From assembly GCA_032358165.1 (NCBI GenBank), contig JAALGY010000008.1:1798001-1862000 (forward strand): a stretch of 64,000 bases of DNA, in the 5' to 3' direction. This document shows positions 1 through 12,966 of the stretch, one piece after another; within the stretch, counting starts at the first letter, position 1; each line of letters begins with the position of its first letter. The position numbers were made by a program, and so were the translations under genes. The notes under the pieces were generated by a model. The model was not told the DNA's origin. It made no database searches and was given only the letters and a program-made list of their open reading frames with translations. The stretch is from Diplosphaera chodatii (taxonomy: Eukaryota; Chlorophyta; Trebouxiophyceae; Prasiolales; Stichococcaceae).

Positions 1-324
1 TGTTGCCCAGGTGCCGAATCAGCAGCCTCAGAAACCACAGGTGCACGAGGTGCATGGTGGCCAGCGGGCTCACGAGCCCGGCAAAGCCGAAGGCAACTGG
101 CCAATGGACGGCCATGCAACCCCTCGCTGTGCGCACTGTCCTGCACCTGCACCGCTCCCGCTTCTCCTCCTATCATGTGCAGCTCTGGCTGAGACAACCC
201 GCCCTGTTGGCAGTATGATGAACCTCCTCATAAGCAAGCCTTTGCACTCCATGCATGCTGCGGGTGCTCCGCTGGGCTATCACCCATCTGGCTTGCACAC
301 TCGGCATGACTTGGCCGTGTGCAG

Positions 325-3300
325 CTGGCGCCGTGCTGGCGTCGGGGTCGTACAGCCACTACCCCACGGACTCGGGCGACTGGGCGTCCCGGCGCACCAG
401 CCGCGGGTGGCACGAGTCGATGCACACCGGCCGGGCGGCGCAGGTACGCACTTCGATACGGTAGACATGCCACAAGAAATAGTGGTGTTGTGCGGTGTCG
501 GCATCAGATGTGCTAAGGGAACAGATCCACTCGCAGTCCGCACGGTACTAGCTGCCGGACAAATGCTTCTGGCAGGTTGCCAGGACTGAGGGATCACACA
601 AGGGTGTTGGCTTCACAGACCTGCAGTCTGCGTATGCAGCTCTTCATACCAACATGGACATGTACCAAGGCAGCTAAGCTCCTGAGTGCCAGCGCTTTCT
701 TGCATCCACAGATTGCAGCAGAGGAGCGGCGGCGGCACAGCTCAGCGGGCGCGACGCCCTTCACCTCCTCCTATATCAGCGACAACTACACGCGGCAGGC
801 GCAGCTGCCGCTGCAGCCGTCCGCCGCGCCAACTGGCGGCTATGGCGCGGGCGGCTCCTGGGCTGCTGTGCTAGGTGGGCATACAGGGGCACGCATGCAT
901 GTGTGGCTCATGTCTGGCAGCCATTGTGCCACACCTGCGGTCTGCTAAGCTGCACGTTGAGCACTGTCTACCATCGCAAGATATAAGCAAACACACGGCT
1001 GCACCTCTTGTGCGCAATGGTCTGCATCAGGCGACTGTCCTGTGGCAGGCACCCTCGTGTCGTGTCTCCTGAGCAGCGCCCAACGCCCCCTCAGATGTTG
1101 AGCACCCTGTGTGCAACCGCAGACAAGCAGCGTGGCGCTGATGCCGTGCCGCCGCCGTCGGTGAAGAGGCAGAGCCGCAGCCGCAGCAGCGGCGGCGGCA
1201 GCGCGCTCCTGTCCGGCAGCCAGGCCCACAGCAGCAGGTCATGCGGCGCCCCTGGGGCCGGCCTCGTGGGCGAGGCCATCGCAGAGCTGGTGGACGGCCA
1301 GGCGCCTGTGCCCCTGGGCACAGGCGGCGCCCGCCGGAGCCACGACGGCAGCGCCGCAGCTTCGGCCAGGGGCCAGCGCAGCGGCGCGGCGAGCGCGGTC
1401 GGCAGCCTGCGGTCACGCTCATCAGCCGCTGCGGGCAGCAAGTCGTGCGGCTCCGGCAGCGCGGGCCGCGGCGTGCTCAGCCAGCCTGGCAGCGGCGGCA
1501 CGCCCCGCGCCCTGCAGTCTCCGAAGTTCAGCGCCGGGCCGGCCGTTGGCGGCCAGCTCGGCGGCAGCCAGCGGAGCGGCGGCGCACCGCAGGGCAGCGC
1601 CGGCACGAACGCAGGCAGCGCCCCCCTGCAGGGCAGCGCGCAGCACAGCGGCAGCCAGCGCAGCGGGGGCACCCCCCACAGTCGGCAGCAGGGCAGCGGG
1701 CCGCTACAGGGCAGCGCGGGGCAGCAGGCCTCGGTGGCGGCCAGCAACCCGAGCACGCTGCCGAGCGACACGACCGCCTCCAGCTCCGCGCAGCTGGTGC
1801 CGCTGGCTGCTGTGGTCGACGCGATTGCACCCGGCAGTGCCAACAGGTTCTCTCTTCCGCTGGCCATGTATCTGCCTGATGCGTTTGCGCTCCAGTGCCA
1901 TGCAAGCAGAGGGGCAATGGTGCTGCCGAAGTCGCGGCTGCCGTCGAGGTCGCCGGTGCGTAGCTCCCTGCCTTCCCCATAGGCCTGATGCTCAAGAAGC
2001 TGTCGCGCTGGCGATCAGGGCAGCACTGCATCAGGAGACGCGGGACATGGCGGCCGCCAGCACAGACACCGAGGCCGGCGAGATCACGCTGCAGGACCTG
2101 CAGCTGTACCACCACAAGGACGGCACGCCCTACATGCTTGGCGCTGGCACCTTTGGCATGGTATGTGACTCTGAGGCAGTCGCGCTATGGTGCCTTTGGT
2201 CCTCGTCACCGTACTTGTGCCGCCATCATGGCTTCGGACAGCCCCGCTCTCATACACTTGTGCCCTCAACCAAGGTGTGTCACATCTTGACAGGTATTCA
2301 AGGCCAAACTGCATGGCAAGGAGGAGGTCGCGGTGAAGGTCTTCAAGCTGGCAGCCCGCATCAAATCAGAGGTGCACACACAAGACCCACGTGTCCATAT
2401 CTTTTTGGTCCTGGTCAATTTGCACAACACCCGCAGCTGCAATCGTCCTGAAGTGGCGGCTCATGGCTGCAGTCTGTGGCAAGACATCGATGCATCTGAA
2501 TAGCATTGCTCAGCATATCCGACCATCGTGTGCGGAACTGCAGGCGGAGTTCAGGCAGGAGGTGAAGCTGCTGCGTGCGTGCGCCAGCGAGAATGTGGCG
2601 GGCTTCCGTGGCGCCTGCCTGGACGCACCTGGCCACCTCCTCATGGTCATGGAGGTAAGGGATAGTGCCCTTTGCTGCAATGTTCAAGTTGCTGACGTTA
2701 TGGTGATTCAAGCAGTGGCACCTGCGTGTAAGGCTGGGCCCGATCAGAACCAGCCATACCAAGCATCTGCCGATCTGCAACTGCAGCTGCTGCGCGGCGG
2801 CGATCTGCGGGTTGCGCTGTCGAAGGACAATTCGGGGGAGTTCCGGTGGTACAACAAGTCAGTCCTTCCTCCGCACCCAGTTGTCTACACTCCTGAACAG
2901 GAATGATATGCACCAGCTATTGCTTGCCGTGTGTGAAGTGAACCAGCGGCTTCAGGCCGACCCGCTGAAAAGCTCCTGTGCCAACAAGAGCCCAACCCAG
3001 TTTCAGGGGTGGCTGTGTGACGTGGCAGCAGGGCCCGGGGTGCCGACGGCCTGCCGGTGCTGGGCAAGGGCAAGCAGATCGCGCTGGACGTGGCGCGCGG
3101 CCTGGCCTACCTGCACTCCCAGCACGTGGTCCACCTGGACCTGAAGTCGCCCAATGGTGCACATCCCTGCTGACCACTGCAGACCGGCCTACATCGAATG
3201 TAGAACATCTGTTTGCCCTTGCCATGGCTGCACCCTGGCCCTGCTGCTACCCCAGTAGTGTCGAGCTGCCACTGTGGTGCATGCTGCAGTGCTGCTGACG

Positions 3301-6300
3301 GCGGAGGGGCGCGCCAAGATCGGCGATGTGGGGCTGGCGCGTTTCATGCCCAACGATTACCTGTCTTCCGCAGCAGCTGCAGGTGCGGCTCTTCGATCAA
3401 CAGTGCACTTGCAATCGCACTGTGTGCAGTAGGCATCTGCCATCGTGCAACACGGGTGTGTTTACAGCAGTGATATTGACAATGCACCTGGTTGCAGGCA
3501 CATTTGCATGGTCTGCGCCAGAGGTGCTGCTGGGCACGAAGTCATCCGAGAAGGCGGACATCTTCAGCTACGGCGTCATCCTATGGGAAATTATCACCGG
3601 TACTGCTGCAGTGCCTCAGCTGCACCTTCGCGCTTGTCATCAATTGCACACCACCATCACAGTTTGCTTGTCTCACCCCGTGTCTCCTGGCATCGCAAAC
3701 CACCACATGCCTCATGCTGCCTATGCAGGGGAGTCTCCCCACCGCGGCCGCATGCGCGCCCTCAGGTTCGTGGCATGCATGCCGTGCCCTCCTTGCACAT
3801 GTACCTGCACCTAGTTCCGTGACCATGCTGCGGACTATCAAGAAGTGCGCCTGGCTCCCAGGGTGCCCGAGGAGTGTTCGGCGGGCGTGGCGGACCTGGT
3901 GCGGCAGTGCATGGAGCACAACCCCTCCCGCCGCCCCTCCGCCGAGCAGGTAAGCCCTGGCTGGTTGGGGCTGTTATGATGGCTATGGCACGGAGCATCT
4001 GCTGGCCTGTGCTACTATTGTATCTGTATGTTTGACACTCAGCTGCGATGCCATGCGCGCCGTGAGTGAGTTGCCCATGGTTCAGACTCTTCAACCCTTC
4101 GCCTGAAGACCTTTGCCTGAAATGTAAATATAAAGACCCCCCTGCTTCGTGCTGCAGGTGGTGGACCTGCTGGCGGGCGTGGCTGCGGTGCTGGACGCCG
4201 CCCGCCCCCGCACCCCCGGCAAAGTGACAGCTTTGACATACGCCACGGTTGCGATCAACCCCCATCCCTGCGAAAACCCCCAATTGTAGTGCCATGCATG
4301 CGGTGCACTGTAGCCCACTAGTCTCCCACGATCACTGTGGCATGCCCCATGTCTGCTCCGCACCCTTTTCAGCGGCTGGTGGGCAACCCCACATCTGAAC
4401 ACCCCAGCCCGCAGGCACATGAGCATCTAGCCGGGTGCTGTGCTACAGGGCAGCAAGCAGGCTGCAGCCAGCGTCCGGCGGGACCTGCAGAAGCGGTACG
4501 AGCGGTGCGCCGAGGTGGCGTTCGGCAGCCGTGTGGCGGCCAAGGAGGCCGGGTATGAGGTGGCGCCGCTGGACACAGTCGTCGAGGTGCGCGGCCAAGT
4601 GTAGGCTAGCAACGATGGCAGGCCAACAGCAGCGCAGTGTTGTGATCATGCTGAGCAAGCTTCCACATCCAGAACAGATAGAAGCCAACACTCTGGGGGC
4701 TGCAGGCGATCAGGCCGGAGGACGCGGCCGTGTTCCACCGGCTGGTCGGCATCATGCGGGACAGCCTGGCGTCGCCCGACATCGACGACCCGGACGCGCC
4801 GCCGCAGCGCCGGGTCCTGCACGCCGTCATCTCCATGCAGGCCTGCCTGCTGCTGAAGGTGCCCGCCTGGCCTTTGTAACCTCGAATGGCAACTGCTCAG
4901 GGATGAGCATTATGGACTGTATGGTCTTGGACTAGCACTCCCCTGTCTTGCGGTTCCCCCCGCAACATGGTGGAGTCATTGTCATGGGCACAGCCTGATG
5001 GCACTGGATCAAAGAGCGCCCAGGATGCTGCTCGACCAATCATAACCCAAGGTGATTTTTTTCTGAAAAAACCGCTGTGCGGTCATATATTGCATCTGAT
5101 TGGCTGTGTCTTTGCTGTCCTGCAGCTGCAGCTGAGCCCCAGGGTGTGGCAGGAGCTGCGGCACACCAACCTGGCAGAGCTCGCACAGCAGGCGCCCCAC
5201 CTGCTCCCCGCTTCCGATGGCGCCAGCTCAGCGACGGGCACATCAGGCGGCGGTGACCCTGCAGCAGCGGGCAGCCGAACGAGCACAGGCGAGCGGGGCA
5301 GCGGCGTCCAGCAGCGGGTGTCTACGGACAAGAGCCACAGGAGCGCAGGCAGCAGCGGGCGCCAGTCGTCGATGCATGATGCTGCGCGCTGCCGCCTCGT
5401 GGTGGAGGCGATGCAGCTCAGCCCGGAGCAGCGCACTGCATTCGCCAAGGTGCTCCCCGGCAATCTCAGTAATATGTCCACGGTCACTCATGGACAGTGC
5501 AGGGCAGATCGCTGTGCTGGCACTTGAATGCCTGCCCACAGCTGGCCATCCGCCCAGCCTTCCCATGCAGAGTGGGTGCCATTAGGTTCTTGGGCACATA
5601 CAGGAGTGTGCGCAGAGTGCCGTCGACAGATTGACATCAACTAGCGTTCACCCATGTGCACAGGCGCGCCGGCGGGTTGCAGAACGGGTGCAGAGGCTGC
5701 GCTCGGAGCGGCGCGAGCTGCTGGCGGGCATGCGCAACGGCGGCCTCCCGGCATCTGGCACCGGCGGGGGCCTCGCCAGCGGCAGTGCGGCCATGCTGCG
5801 CTCTGCCGACGGCGGCAACGCCGGCGGCAGCAGCATAGCGCGAGCCGCATCGACTGGCGCCGACGCTGCGGGGTCGGCCACGGCCCGCAGCGCGACTGAG
5901 CGCCGCCGCTTATCCCTGGACCACAGCGCCACAGGCAGAGCGCATGCTGCGGCGGCGCAGATGCTGGACGCGGGCAGTGGCAGCGGTGGCACTCCTCACA
6001 CAGCGCAGGCCCCTGCGGAGGCTTCAGCAGATCGGCATGGCATTGACAGGTGGGGCATGCATGCAGTATAATCGAAGGGCCAGTGTTCATCAGCGGAGTG
6101 CAGTCTGCAATCTCGGCTGCCCTCAAGCAGGAGATGGCCCCATGTCACGGCATGCTCACAAGCAGCTGGCCTCGTCACATTGCAGCGCCAGTGCCGGCGA
6201 GCCAAGTACAGCATCCGGCAAGCCGAGCGCGGCCGCCAAGTCCGTGGGCAGTGGCGGCGCGTCGTCGAGCTTTGCCATGGAGGCAACTGACCGGCTGCAC

Positions 6301-6919
6301 AAGAACATGGAGGCCGAGGTGCGTCCTGATGTTGCACCTTTCCTGCAGCTCAGAAATCCAAGTACATTTACGCCAACTGGTGTCACTCTGTCGCATGTCG
6401 CATCTAGCAACTGACACTCGCTACCGTCGTCTGCAGGCGCAAGCCCTGCACCTGTTCCAGGTATGTGCACGAAACGCTCTGTGGGACTTTCATCATACGA
6501 TCATCTGGATGCTGAATGTGCCTGTGGAAGTGAGGACCTTTTGACCCGCTGAACTTGCACCAGCAGGTGTTTTTGACCGGAGAGCTGCTCACCCCGATGC
6601 AGCATGCCCGGGCAGAGGTCGCCTCCTGGCCGTTCCTCCTGAACGCACTCAGCGCAGGTGAGCACTTTAGGTGCATGGTGTTCGATTTCCACCTCGGCAG
6701 CACTATATCCAGCACGTATCTTTTCGCCCAGAAAGCAGCCAGCGCTTGCTTCTGCCGTCTGTATGCTCCAGTGTGCTTCACAGCATGGGTCGGCTCTCCG
6801 TGGCAGGCGACAGTGTGCTCGACGAGCAAACGCGGCGCACGGTGGCAACGCCTGACATGGCGCCCGCCTCTGCTGCCTGTGATACAGGCGAGGCTGCAAC
6901 CAGCGGCAAGCAGGAATAG
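325..6919 (+). CDS. TKL/Raf-like protein kinase with Ser/Gly-rich leader and C-terminal extension (5' partial)
   Basis: Exons that join in phase: 325-443, 712-874, 1123-1846, 1983-2160, 2294-2371, 2544-2654, 2787-2857, 3032-3156, 3290-3382, 3498-3599, 3729-3765, 3862-3949, 4158-4223, 4449-4586, 4706-4858, 5126-5449, 5664-6049, 6186-6318, 6437-6460, 6567-6657, 6807-6919. Kinase motifs in order: glycine loop GAGTFGMV, lysine in EVAVKVF, catalytic loop HLDLKSPN (Leu instead of the usual Arg of HRD), metal-binding loop GDVGLAR (DVG, not DFG) and WSAPE. This is a soluble Ser/Thr kinase of TKL type; the substrate is unknown. Downstream exons stay in frame and add about 500 residues: Arg-rich helical segments ([17 protein letters not shown] at about 5670), Ser/Gly linkers and a short [17 protein letters not shown] block that faintly recalls plant/algal bZIP-associated regions (low certainty). 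The start codon lies left of the window. The tail could instead be a second gene, but no stop separates the two parts. Confidence 0.72.
1150..1800 (+). repeat. Degenerate Ser/Gly/Gln low-complexity repeat inside kinase leader
   Basis: Imperfect reiterations of units such as [12 protein letters not shown] and PLQGSA run through this exon. At DNA level they are repeated ggcagc/gggcagc motifs. The coding frame stays open for more than 700 bp. The same composition also produces long open frames on the opposite strand, which I treat as shadows. The stretch probably forms a disordered, phosphorylatable leader before the kinase domain. Confidence 0.6.
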
Positions 6920-8061
6920 CAGACGGCAGTGTGCACCACCTCACCCGCCAGTACTGTGTTTGGGAAGGGTCACAGCAGTGCCAACAGCCTGTCCTGGGAG
7001 GAGGTTGCAGAGCTCGATGCTGGAGCTGCAGCCATATCAGTCATAGCAGCATCAATTGCGGTGCTTCGTCTGTGCAATGACACACCCTTTCAGTGCGGCT
7101 TCTTCGAAGCGCCACTTCTGAAGAGCAATAATGCCTGATCGACTCCAAGTGCGACTCCTCAGGGTCCTCGTGTATCGTATTCGTTGGAGTGCATACATTC
7201 AGAATTTATGCACTTCAGCTGTATGTGCCTGCAGAATATCGTCAGGTAGCTTTCAGTTTGTGATTTGGTGTCGCCCTAGTCTCAAGTATTGGTCTTGTAT
7301 TGGCCCCTTAATATACCATACCGTGTTCATCAAGCACCAACTTTATTTGGGGACCCGCCGCTGCCATGATCTGTTCAGTTCAGCAGGTTGCCCCATGCGC
7401 ATGCCACAGTCGCACATCCCCTCATCGTACGTGCAGAGCATGTGGCATTCAGCCTTGCGACCTTACCTACGGAGGACAAGGGCTGGCCTCTGGAATGATA
7501 GCATTTACGGTACGACAGCTACAGCTTCCCACCATGCCATCTCGTGCTGAAGATTACTAAGGCAGGGGAGCATGCATCAGCATGCAACACCGCGGGTTGA
7601 CGAGCCACCGGATGTTCAAAGGTGATCATACTGTGTATGCTGAACCCATCAGCTCGTGTACTTCCGGGAACACAGGAATCGCTGCCAGAAAAGCACTCGA
7701 ACATAGCAGAAGCCGGTGGGGTCGCAGCTGCATACGTGCACTGCTTCAACGAGCCAGTTTGCAGCAAGTGGCGTTCAAGTCAGGAAAGCTGGAAGCATAC
7801 CATCCGCTACACAAGGGATCGTTTTGGAAACACACGCCTCTCACTCATAGGCACTACCAGCTGCGGCATCGCTGTTATCTGCCCAAATTAGGCAGATTCC
7901 CCGCGATGGTGCGGTCTGGAGGTGATCACTTGGCAGCCTCACCGTCCAGAAGGCGTGAAGCTCCCAGCCAGGGCCACAAAGCGGCCACCACACCTGAGCG
8001 TCGGCATGGCGGCAGCATCTCAGGTTTCGACCTGCTGTCCCGGGTGGGGCCAGCAGTGACC
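6920..8061. other. Intergenic region, no convincing gene
   Basis: This stretch holds the 3' flank of the kinase gene and the 5' flank of the F-box gene. Short open frames occur on both strands but none joins into a recognisable protein. An in-frame upstream extension of the F-box gene could begin near 7906, but its sequence shows nothing recognisable, so I do not include it. Confidence 0.5.
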
Positions 8062-9902
8062 ATGGCCAGCTTCCCTCTTCAGCCGCAGGTATGGTTGTGC
8101 CTGATGCATCAGAGGCGCTACTGACACCAACTAGCTGTCTGAAGTGAACGCGGTTCGCCCTGCGGAATGGCCTAGCCTCCGCAGCATCTGCTTGACCTAC
8201 CGCCACCTGCACGCAGGCCGTCAGCGTGATCACAGCCATGCCGCCAGATATCCAGTCGCTGCCTGACCACTTGCTGCAGGTGACTTTGACCCTCATGTGC
8301 TACCAGGGAGGCATAACACAAGCTTGTCTGCATGACCATGCGCAAGCCACTGCAGTTCAGCACCTTGTCATACTCGGTTGCAGGACGTGCTGCGACTTGT
8401 GTTGGCGCCGCTGCGGGCTGCAGCAGGCCTCCCCGCACGGGATGCAGTTCGTGCATGGACCAACGTGGTGTGCGTGTCCAAGAGGTGAGCTTGCGGCATC
8501 ACAGTGGCACAGTTGCATCCCAGCTGGATGGATACAGTGTGGGTCAGCCAGTGGCTGAACAAACGACAAGATCGGACTTTGTAGATGAGGTCTGGTCACC
8601 TGACAAGACCCGTGTCAGATCTCAGGTGGGCGGCGCTGCTGGCAGATGAGCCAATCCGGCTGCAGATATCCAGCAGCAAATGGCCCGCGATTCTGGCGGC
8701 GCTTCCTGCTTCTCGGCTTCCACTGGCTTCCCTGGAGTTGCTTACAGGCCCCACACATTTGCGATCTGACCGGACAGCACCCAGCAGTGCCAACCTCGAG
8801 GTGAGTGCACACCACGCACTGCAGAAGTGAGCACTTCGGTATGCTCAGCAGCATGGCTCTGTGGCAAAGCTGCCTCGCAGCTGTCAGCAGCATCATGTAT
8901 GGCATTGCGCAGGTCTGGCGGAGGTGTGAGTGTAATTGCTGCGTCCTGAGTAGCGTCCATGCGGCTGTGACCACAGTGCAACCCCCTGGCTGCCCATGCA
9001 CAGGAGGCACGTGAGCCGCTGACAGACCTGCTGGCCACCAGGGCATTCCAGCAGCAGAGCAGCCCGCACCTGCTTCATCTGTCGGCCGTCTGCGGGCTGC
9101 CGGCGGCAGCGCTGCCGCTAAGCACCGACCACCCTTGTCCCTGGAGCCGGCTGGAGTACCTGTCCGGGTTGACGGTGGGGCTCAATCCGCACATAGGCCT
9201 GCCATGCTTGATCAGCCCGTATGCGGCTGCGCCAGCCCAGCTCATAGCACTTGTTGACCGTGCAACTGCTTGCTGTCAGGTCGACCTTGGCAGCATCAAC
9301 CTGCTGCGGCAGCTGCCGCTCAGCTTGAGAGAGCTGCACCTCACGGGCAGCTTTGAGCGCAGGTGCGGACTCTCGATGTGTGTGTCTGCGTCGCAATGAG
9401 CGGACCATTGTCAGTCTCTTCTGCACCTACACGGCTGTCATTCGCTGTGCCATCCATCCTGCAAGGGTAGCACACGACCGTGCATGCCTGCTAGCAGGCA
9501 TGACAGGCATGAGCCGCAGCAGACCTACTACCCCGCCATTGAGGACGCCATTGCGCACCTCAGTCGCTTGCGCGTGCTCCAGTTGACATGCCTGCACATC
9601 TCAGCCGCGCAGCTGCCACAGGTGGCCACCGTACCACCTGTTGGCTGACTCATCCTCAGGGTCGCAGTGGCATGGTCCCCTCGTCACCGTGACTGTAGTT
9701 GCACTGCTTGCACTGAGCTGACCGACATGGGATTGACACGTAGGCGCTGGACCGGCTACACCTGAAGTTCTGCACGCATGATGCTGACCAGGCATGGCCA
9801 AAGGGCATGTCCGTACGGTGGGAGGGTCCCATGCACCCGAAGGGCATTCGCAGTTTGCTACTGGTGCGGGATGGTGTAGACGTTCCCACCCAGTGGCAAT
9901 GA
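8062..9902 (+). CDS. F-box protein with leucine-rich C-terminal part
   Basis: Eight exons join in phase to about 297 residues: 8062-8088, 8217-8279, 8384-8484, 8626-8800, 9004-9174, 9280-9362, 9507-9621, 9744-9902 (TGA). Near the N-terminus LPDHLLQDVLRLVL is followed by VVCVSKRWAALL, the usual F-box layout (LP..L...V...L, then a CK/SKRW end) with a longer loop between the helices. Behind it come leucine-rich segments such as LPLSLRELHLTG and LSRLRVLQL, consistent with degenerate LRRs. F-box proteins bind SKP1 and select substrates for an SCF ubiquitin ligase; the target here cannot be told. The start is the first ATG that fits exon 1 (MASFPLQPQ). The frame is open further upstream, so the true start could be earlier. 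Confidence 0.72.
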
Positions 9903-10173
9903 TATACCCAGCTGCTTCCGCAGGCATCGACGCTTGTGACTCCTACACATGCTGGGCATGTGCCGCTCGATGTCGCTTGTGATAGTCACAATGTGCTCAT
10001 GTCAGCGCACGGTGCCCGAGAGGAATGCTGTGGACGTTGCATGTATGCTAGTCCAATATTGCACTTTGAGTTTTGACGTTGCCTGTTGAATCGTCTACAG
10101 CCATCTACTGGGGTCCCCCTGCATGGCTCCGCCAGGAGCTGCCCAACACCCAAGCCATATTGAGTGCTGGCCG
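9903..10173. other. Short convergent intergenic spacer
   Basis: The spacer separates the stop of the F-box gene (+) from the stop of the RimP-like gene (-). It should contain both 3' UTRs. No further coding signal is seen. Confidence 0.5.
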
Positions 10174-12393
10174 TCAGATGTCTAGGTGCAAACTGACCCG
10201 CACCAGGTCGTGAAGTGCTATCTCGTGCACCTCTTGCAGCTTCCGTTTCCCCAGCCGGCGACCTTTACCTGCAGCCATGGATGCCATGCATGATGCTTGC
10301 ATCGTGCATCTAGTGTGCTGTTTTGTCGATACTCTTGTCAGCCTGCAGAAAGCCACGTCTCTGAAGATGATATATTTGCTGCGCTCCCTGCTCAAAGTGC
10401 ACATGTGCCGATGGCTGTGCGCCATCTACTGTACTGACATGGACAGAGGCAGGCAGTCAAGTGACCGGCAGCCGAGCCTCACCCTGCGCTTCTCGGTTGA
10501 CGCGCACATCTGCCAATTGCCATCGCGTGACGGAAGCTGCCTCGTCCACCTCGTGCAGCATGAACACCCGCTCATGTTCCCTGCAGACACACGGCCAGCA
10601 TTTACAGTAAACACTGTGTTGGGCACAAAACAGTTCCCGCTGCTTTGTTGCTGACGCCATCAGATGCTGTTTCTAGATTGCAGACTAAGTAGCAGCCTCA
10701 AGTGAGATGCACAGCGGCAAGCTGTGCGCTGACAGGCTGGACAATCTGACTTCACCCCGCTTTGACGCCGTCAGCGGCTGGCGTGCGGTAGGATACCAGC
10801 ATGGGCAGCTCCCGGAAGCGCTCCAGGTCTCGGGGCACACGCACCACTCGCTCCGCACCCTGGGGCAGGTGGACTGAGGTTGTGCACTTGCAGGCAATTC
10901 AGCCAGCAACATGCCACAGCTGTAGGACCAAAGACTTGATGCGGGGGTGGTTGACACTGGAAGCACTGGGTTTGCCGCGCAATGCTCTAGGTATCGAAAG
11001 GCCTCGGCACCTACACAACTGCAAGATTCACCCAACTTGTATGAGATGGCGCGCTGCCCGTTGCAAGCGCACTGAGGCTGCAGGGTGACTGGTCTTGCAC
11101 ACACGGACGCGGCAGGCTATGCGCTCACCGGCGAAGACACCTCCACCGAGACGGCGCCCGCCAGCTCCTCTCCCAGCGCCTCCTCGAACGCAGCGCCAAA
11201 TTCCCGCACAAAGGCATCCAGGTCCTCAGACGACGGCGACCCAAAGCGGTCCGAAGGCTGCACGTTGAGCACACACCGCTGGTGCTGCGTGAGTCGGAGG
11301 ATGGCATTTATGCCCTCTCGAACCATGCACCTCCCTCTGCAGCAAGATCCTGACATCATGGCCATAAAAACTACCAGACAAGGCCGTGTCCGGTCAGTCA
11401 GCATCTCGTATGCTGAAAGCATTGCGCAGGCAGCAAACATTATTACGTGCAGACCTTGTCCAGGGCGATGGTCAGGCGGCGGCGGGCGGCCACGGCGCGC
11501 AGCGAGAACAGCTGCAGGTCCGGCTGCTGCTCCAGGATGCGCTGCGTGATGGTGAGCCCCACCTCACCCCTGCAGTGCAACCATGTGCCTGGTGATGTAG
11601 CTCTTTGCCCCGTCACTTTGGTGCGGACAATCCATCATGTACAGTCCATGTGGGTGTACGGCTGTGTGCACACAGTTGCTGCAGCTGGTGGCGCAGGCCA
11701 TGCACAGCAGCGCCAAGCCTACCAGTCGACCTGGCCGGTGTTGATGCTTGCGCCGGACGCATCAGCGACAACCCCCTCTGCATCATCCACCAGAATCAGG
11801 CTGCCGTCATCATCCTCGAACTCGTCAAAGTCCATGTCGTCGCCTGAGTCAAACTCGAGATCCTCTGCAGTGGCAGCATCACTCGTCAGCACGCGCCCAT
11901 GTTGCTATGGGATGCAGACTGGGCTCGAGTTCCATACCTGCTGCTATGTCCGCATGCAAATGCTGCGCCCGCACGAGCACGTTGTACCCGTCGGTGGGCT
12001 GGGCACACCTTCATCCCCATACACCTCATCATCATCATCCGGCTCCCCGCCAAGGTCCTGAGCGTCGGCTGCACCTGCCTCCTGCTGCTGCTGTTGCGAG
12101 GCTGCCGCATACATGCGCCTGCATCTGCTGCCACTCATGGCGTCCCACGGCCTTATGCCGCGATGTCGCGTACCCAGCGTGCCGTGGTGCCTGAACTGCC
12201 TGGGAAATGGCAGTGCCGCCCTTCCGCAGGCATGCTGCACACACACGCCTGTGCTGGCATGCTGGGTGACGGCCGCTGTCGGCAGCGTTGCTGCGCATCG
12301 AAGCCTGTGGGCTGATGTGCAGGCTGCACGCTGCAGCCACAGCATCCGATGCGGCGATGCCAGCAAGCGGCTGCCGGCTCCCACCAGGGTCAT
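10174..12393 (-). CDS. RimP-like ribosome maturation factor, probably plastid-targeted
   Basis: Seven exons join in phase to about 355 residues (reading right to left): 12009-12393, 11723-11864, 11455-11569, 11129-11257, 10756-10859, 10483-10580, 10174-10268. The family signature is clear: LTIALDK, then DRFGSPSSEDLDAF, then VEVSSPGAERVVRVPRDLERF, then WQLADVRVNREAQGKGRRL and a closing VRVSLHLDI. This is the layout of plant RimP homologues. RimP helps assemble the 30S ribosomal subunit, so the likely site is the chloroplast. The Arg/Ala/His-rich N-terminus fits a transit peptide. It is followed by a Gln run and a very acidic segment (EPDDDDEVYGDEG and DFDEFEDDDG) that bacterial RimP lacks. The ATG at 12393 is the first in frame; later ATGs at about 12345 and 12139 are possible. 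Confidence 0.85.
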
Positions 12394-12966
12394 CGCCACA
12401 GGCAGCCGCAGAGGACGCGTCAAGCTCTGGTCCGATCGAAGAACGGCATGCTGTCAGGTGTGCCTATGCATGGATTACACGACGGTCCGTGCAGGTTCGG
12501 CAGGCTGCACCCAATGATTGCGCAGTGCGCCTGCAAATGTGGTATCGTTAACGCAAGCCCCGAGCAGCAGGATGGTGGTCGTCAGACGTGGTTATACCAG
12601 CTGCAAGACACCGTCTGTGCAGATGCTACACTCACTCGGTGGTTCGCACTGACGTCCAGAGCAAATGCTTTGATCTCCTTGACGAGATGCTGACATGCTG
12701 CACACTTTTTGAGTTTCCATATGTTCGAGGCCGCGCGCAAACGGCATATCGTGACCAAGATCGATGCGATCGTCGTGGCGGCCGGATCGCAGTGGGCAGG
12801 ATGATGCATCCACTGAGGAGCTTCAGTGGGCAGCGCCGCCACTTGTCCTGGGCGCAGGTGGGTTTGACGGGCTGCAGAACGTGGCACTGTACATCCTCCA
12901 CACCATATAGTCAGCACATCAGCACTGCGTCAAGGCGATGATGTCTACTTGATCTTATCTGAACAG

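Noticed and set aside
1091..1867. Long open frame (258 codons) on the minus strand
   Set aside because: It is antisense to the Ser/Gly-rich exon of the kinase gene. The GC-rich repeats keep all frames open, and the translation shows no domain.
11085..11549. Open frame of 154 codons on the plus strand
   Set aside because: It is antisense to two well-supported RimP exons.
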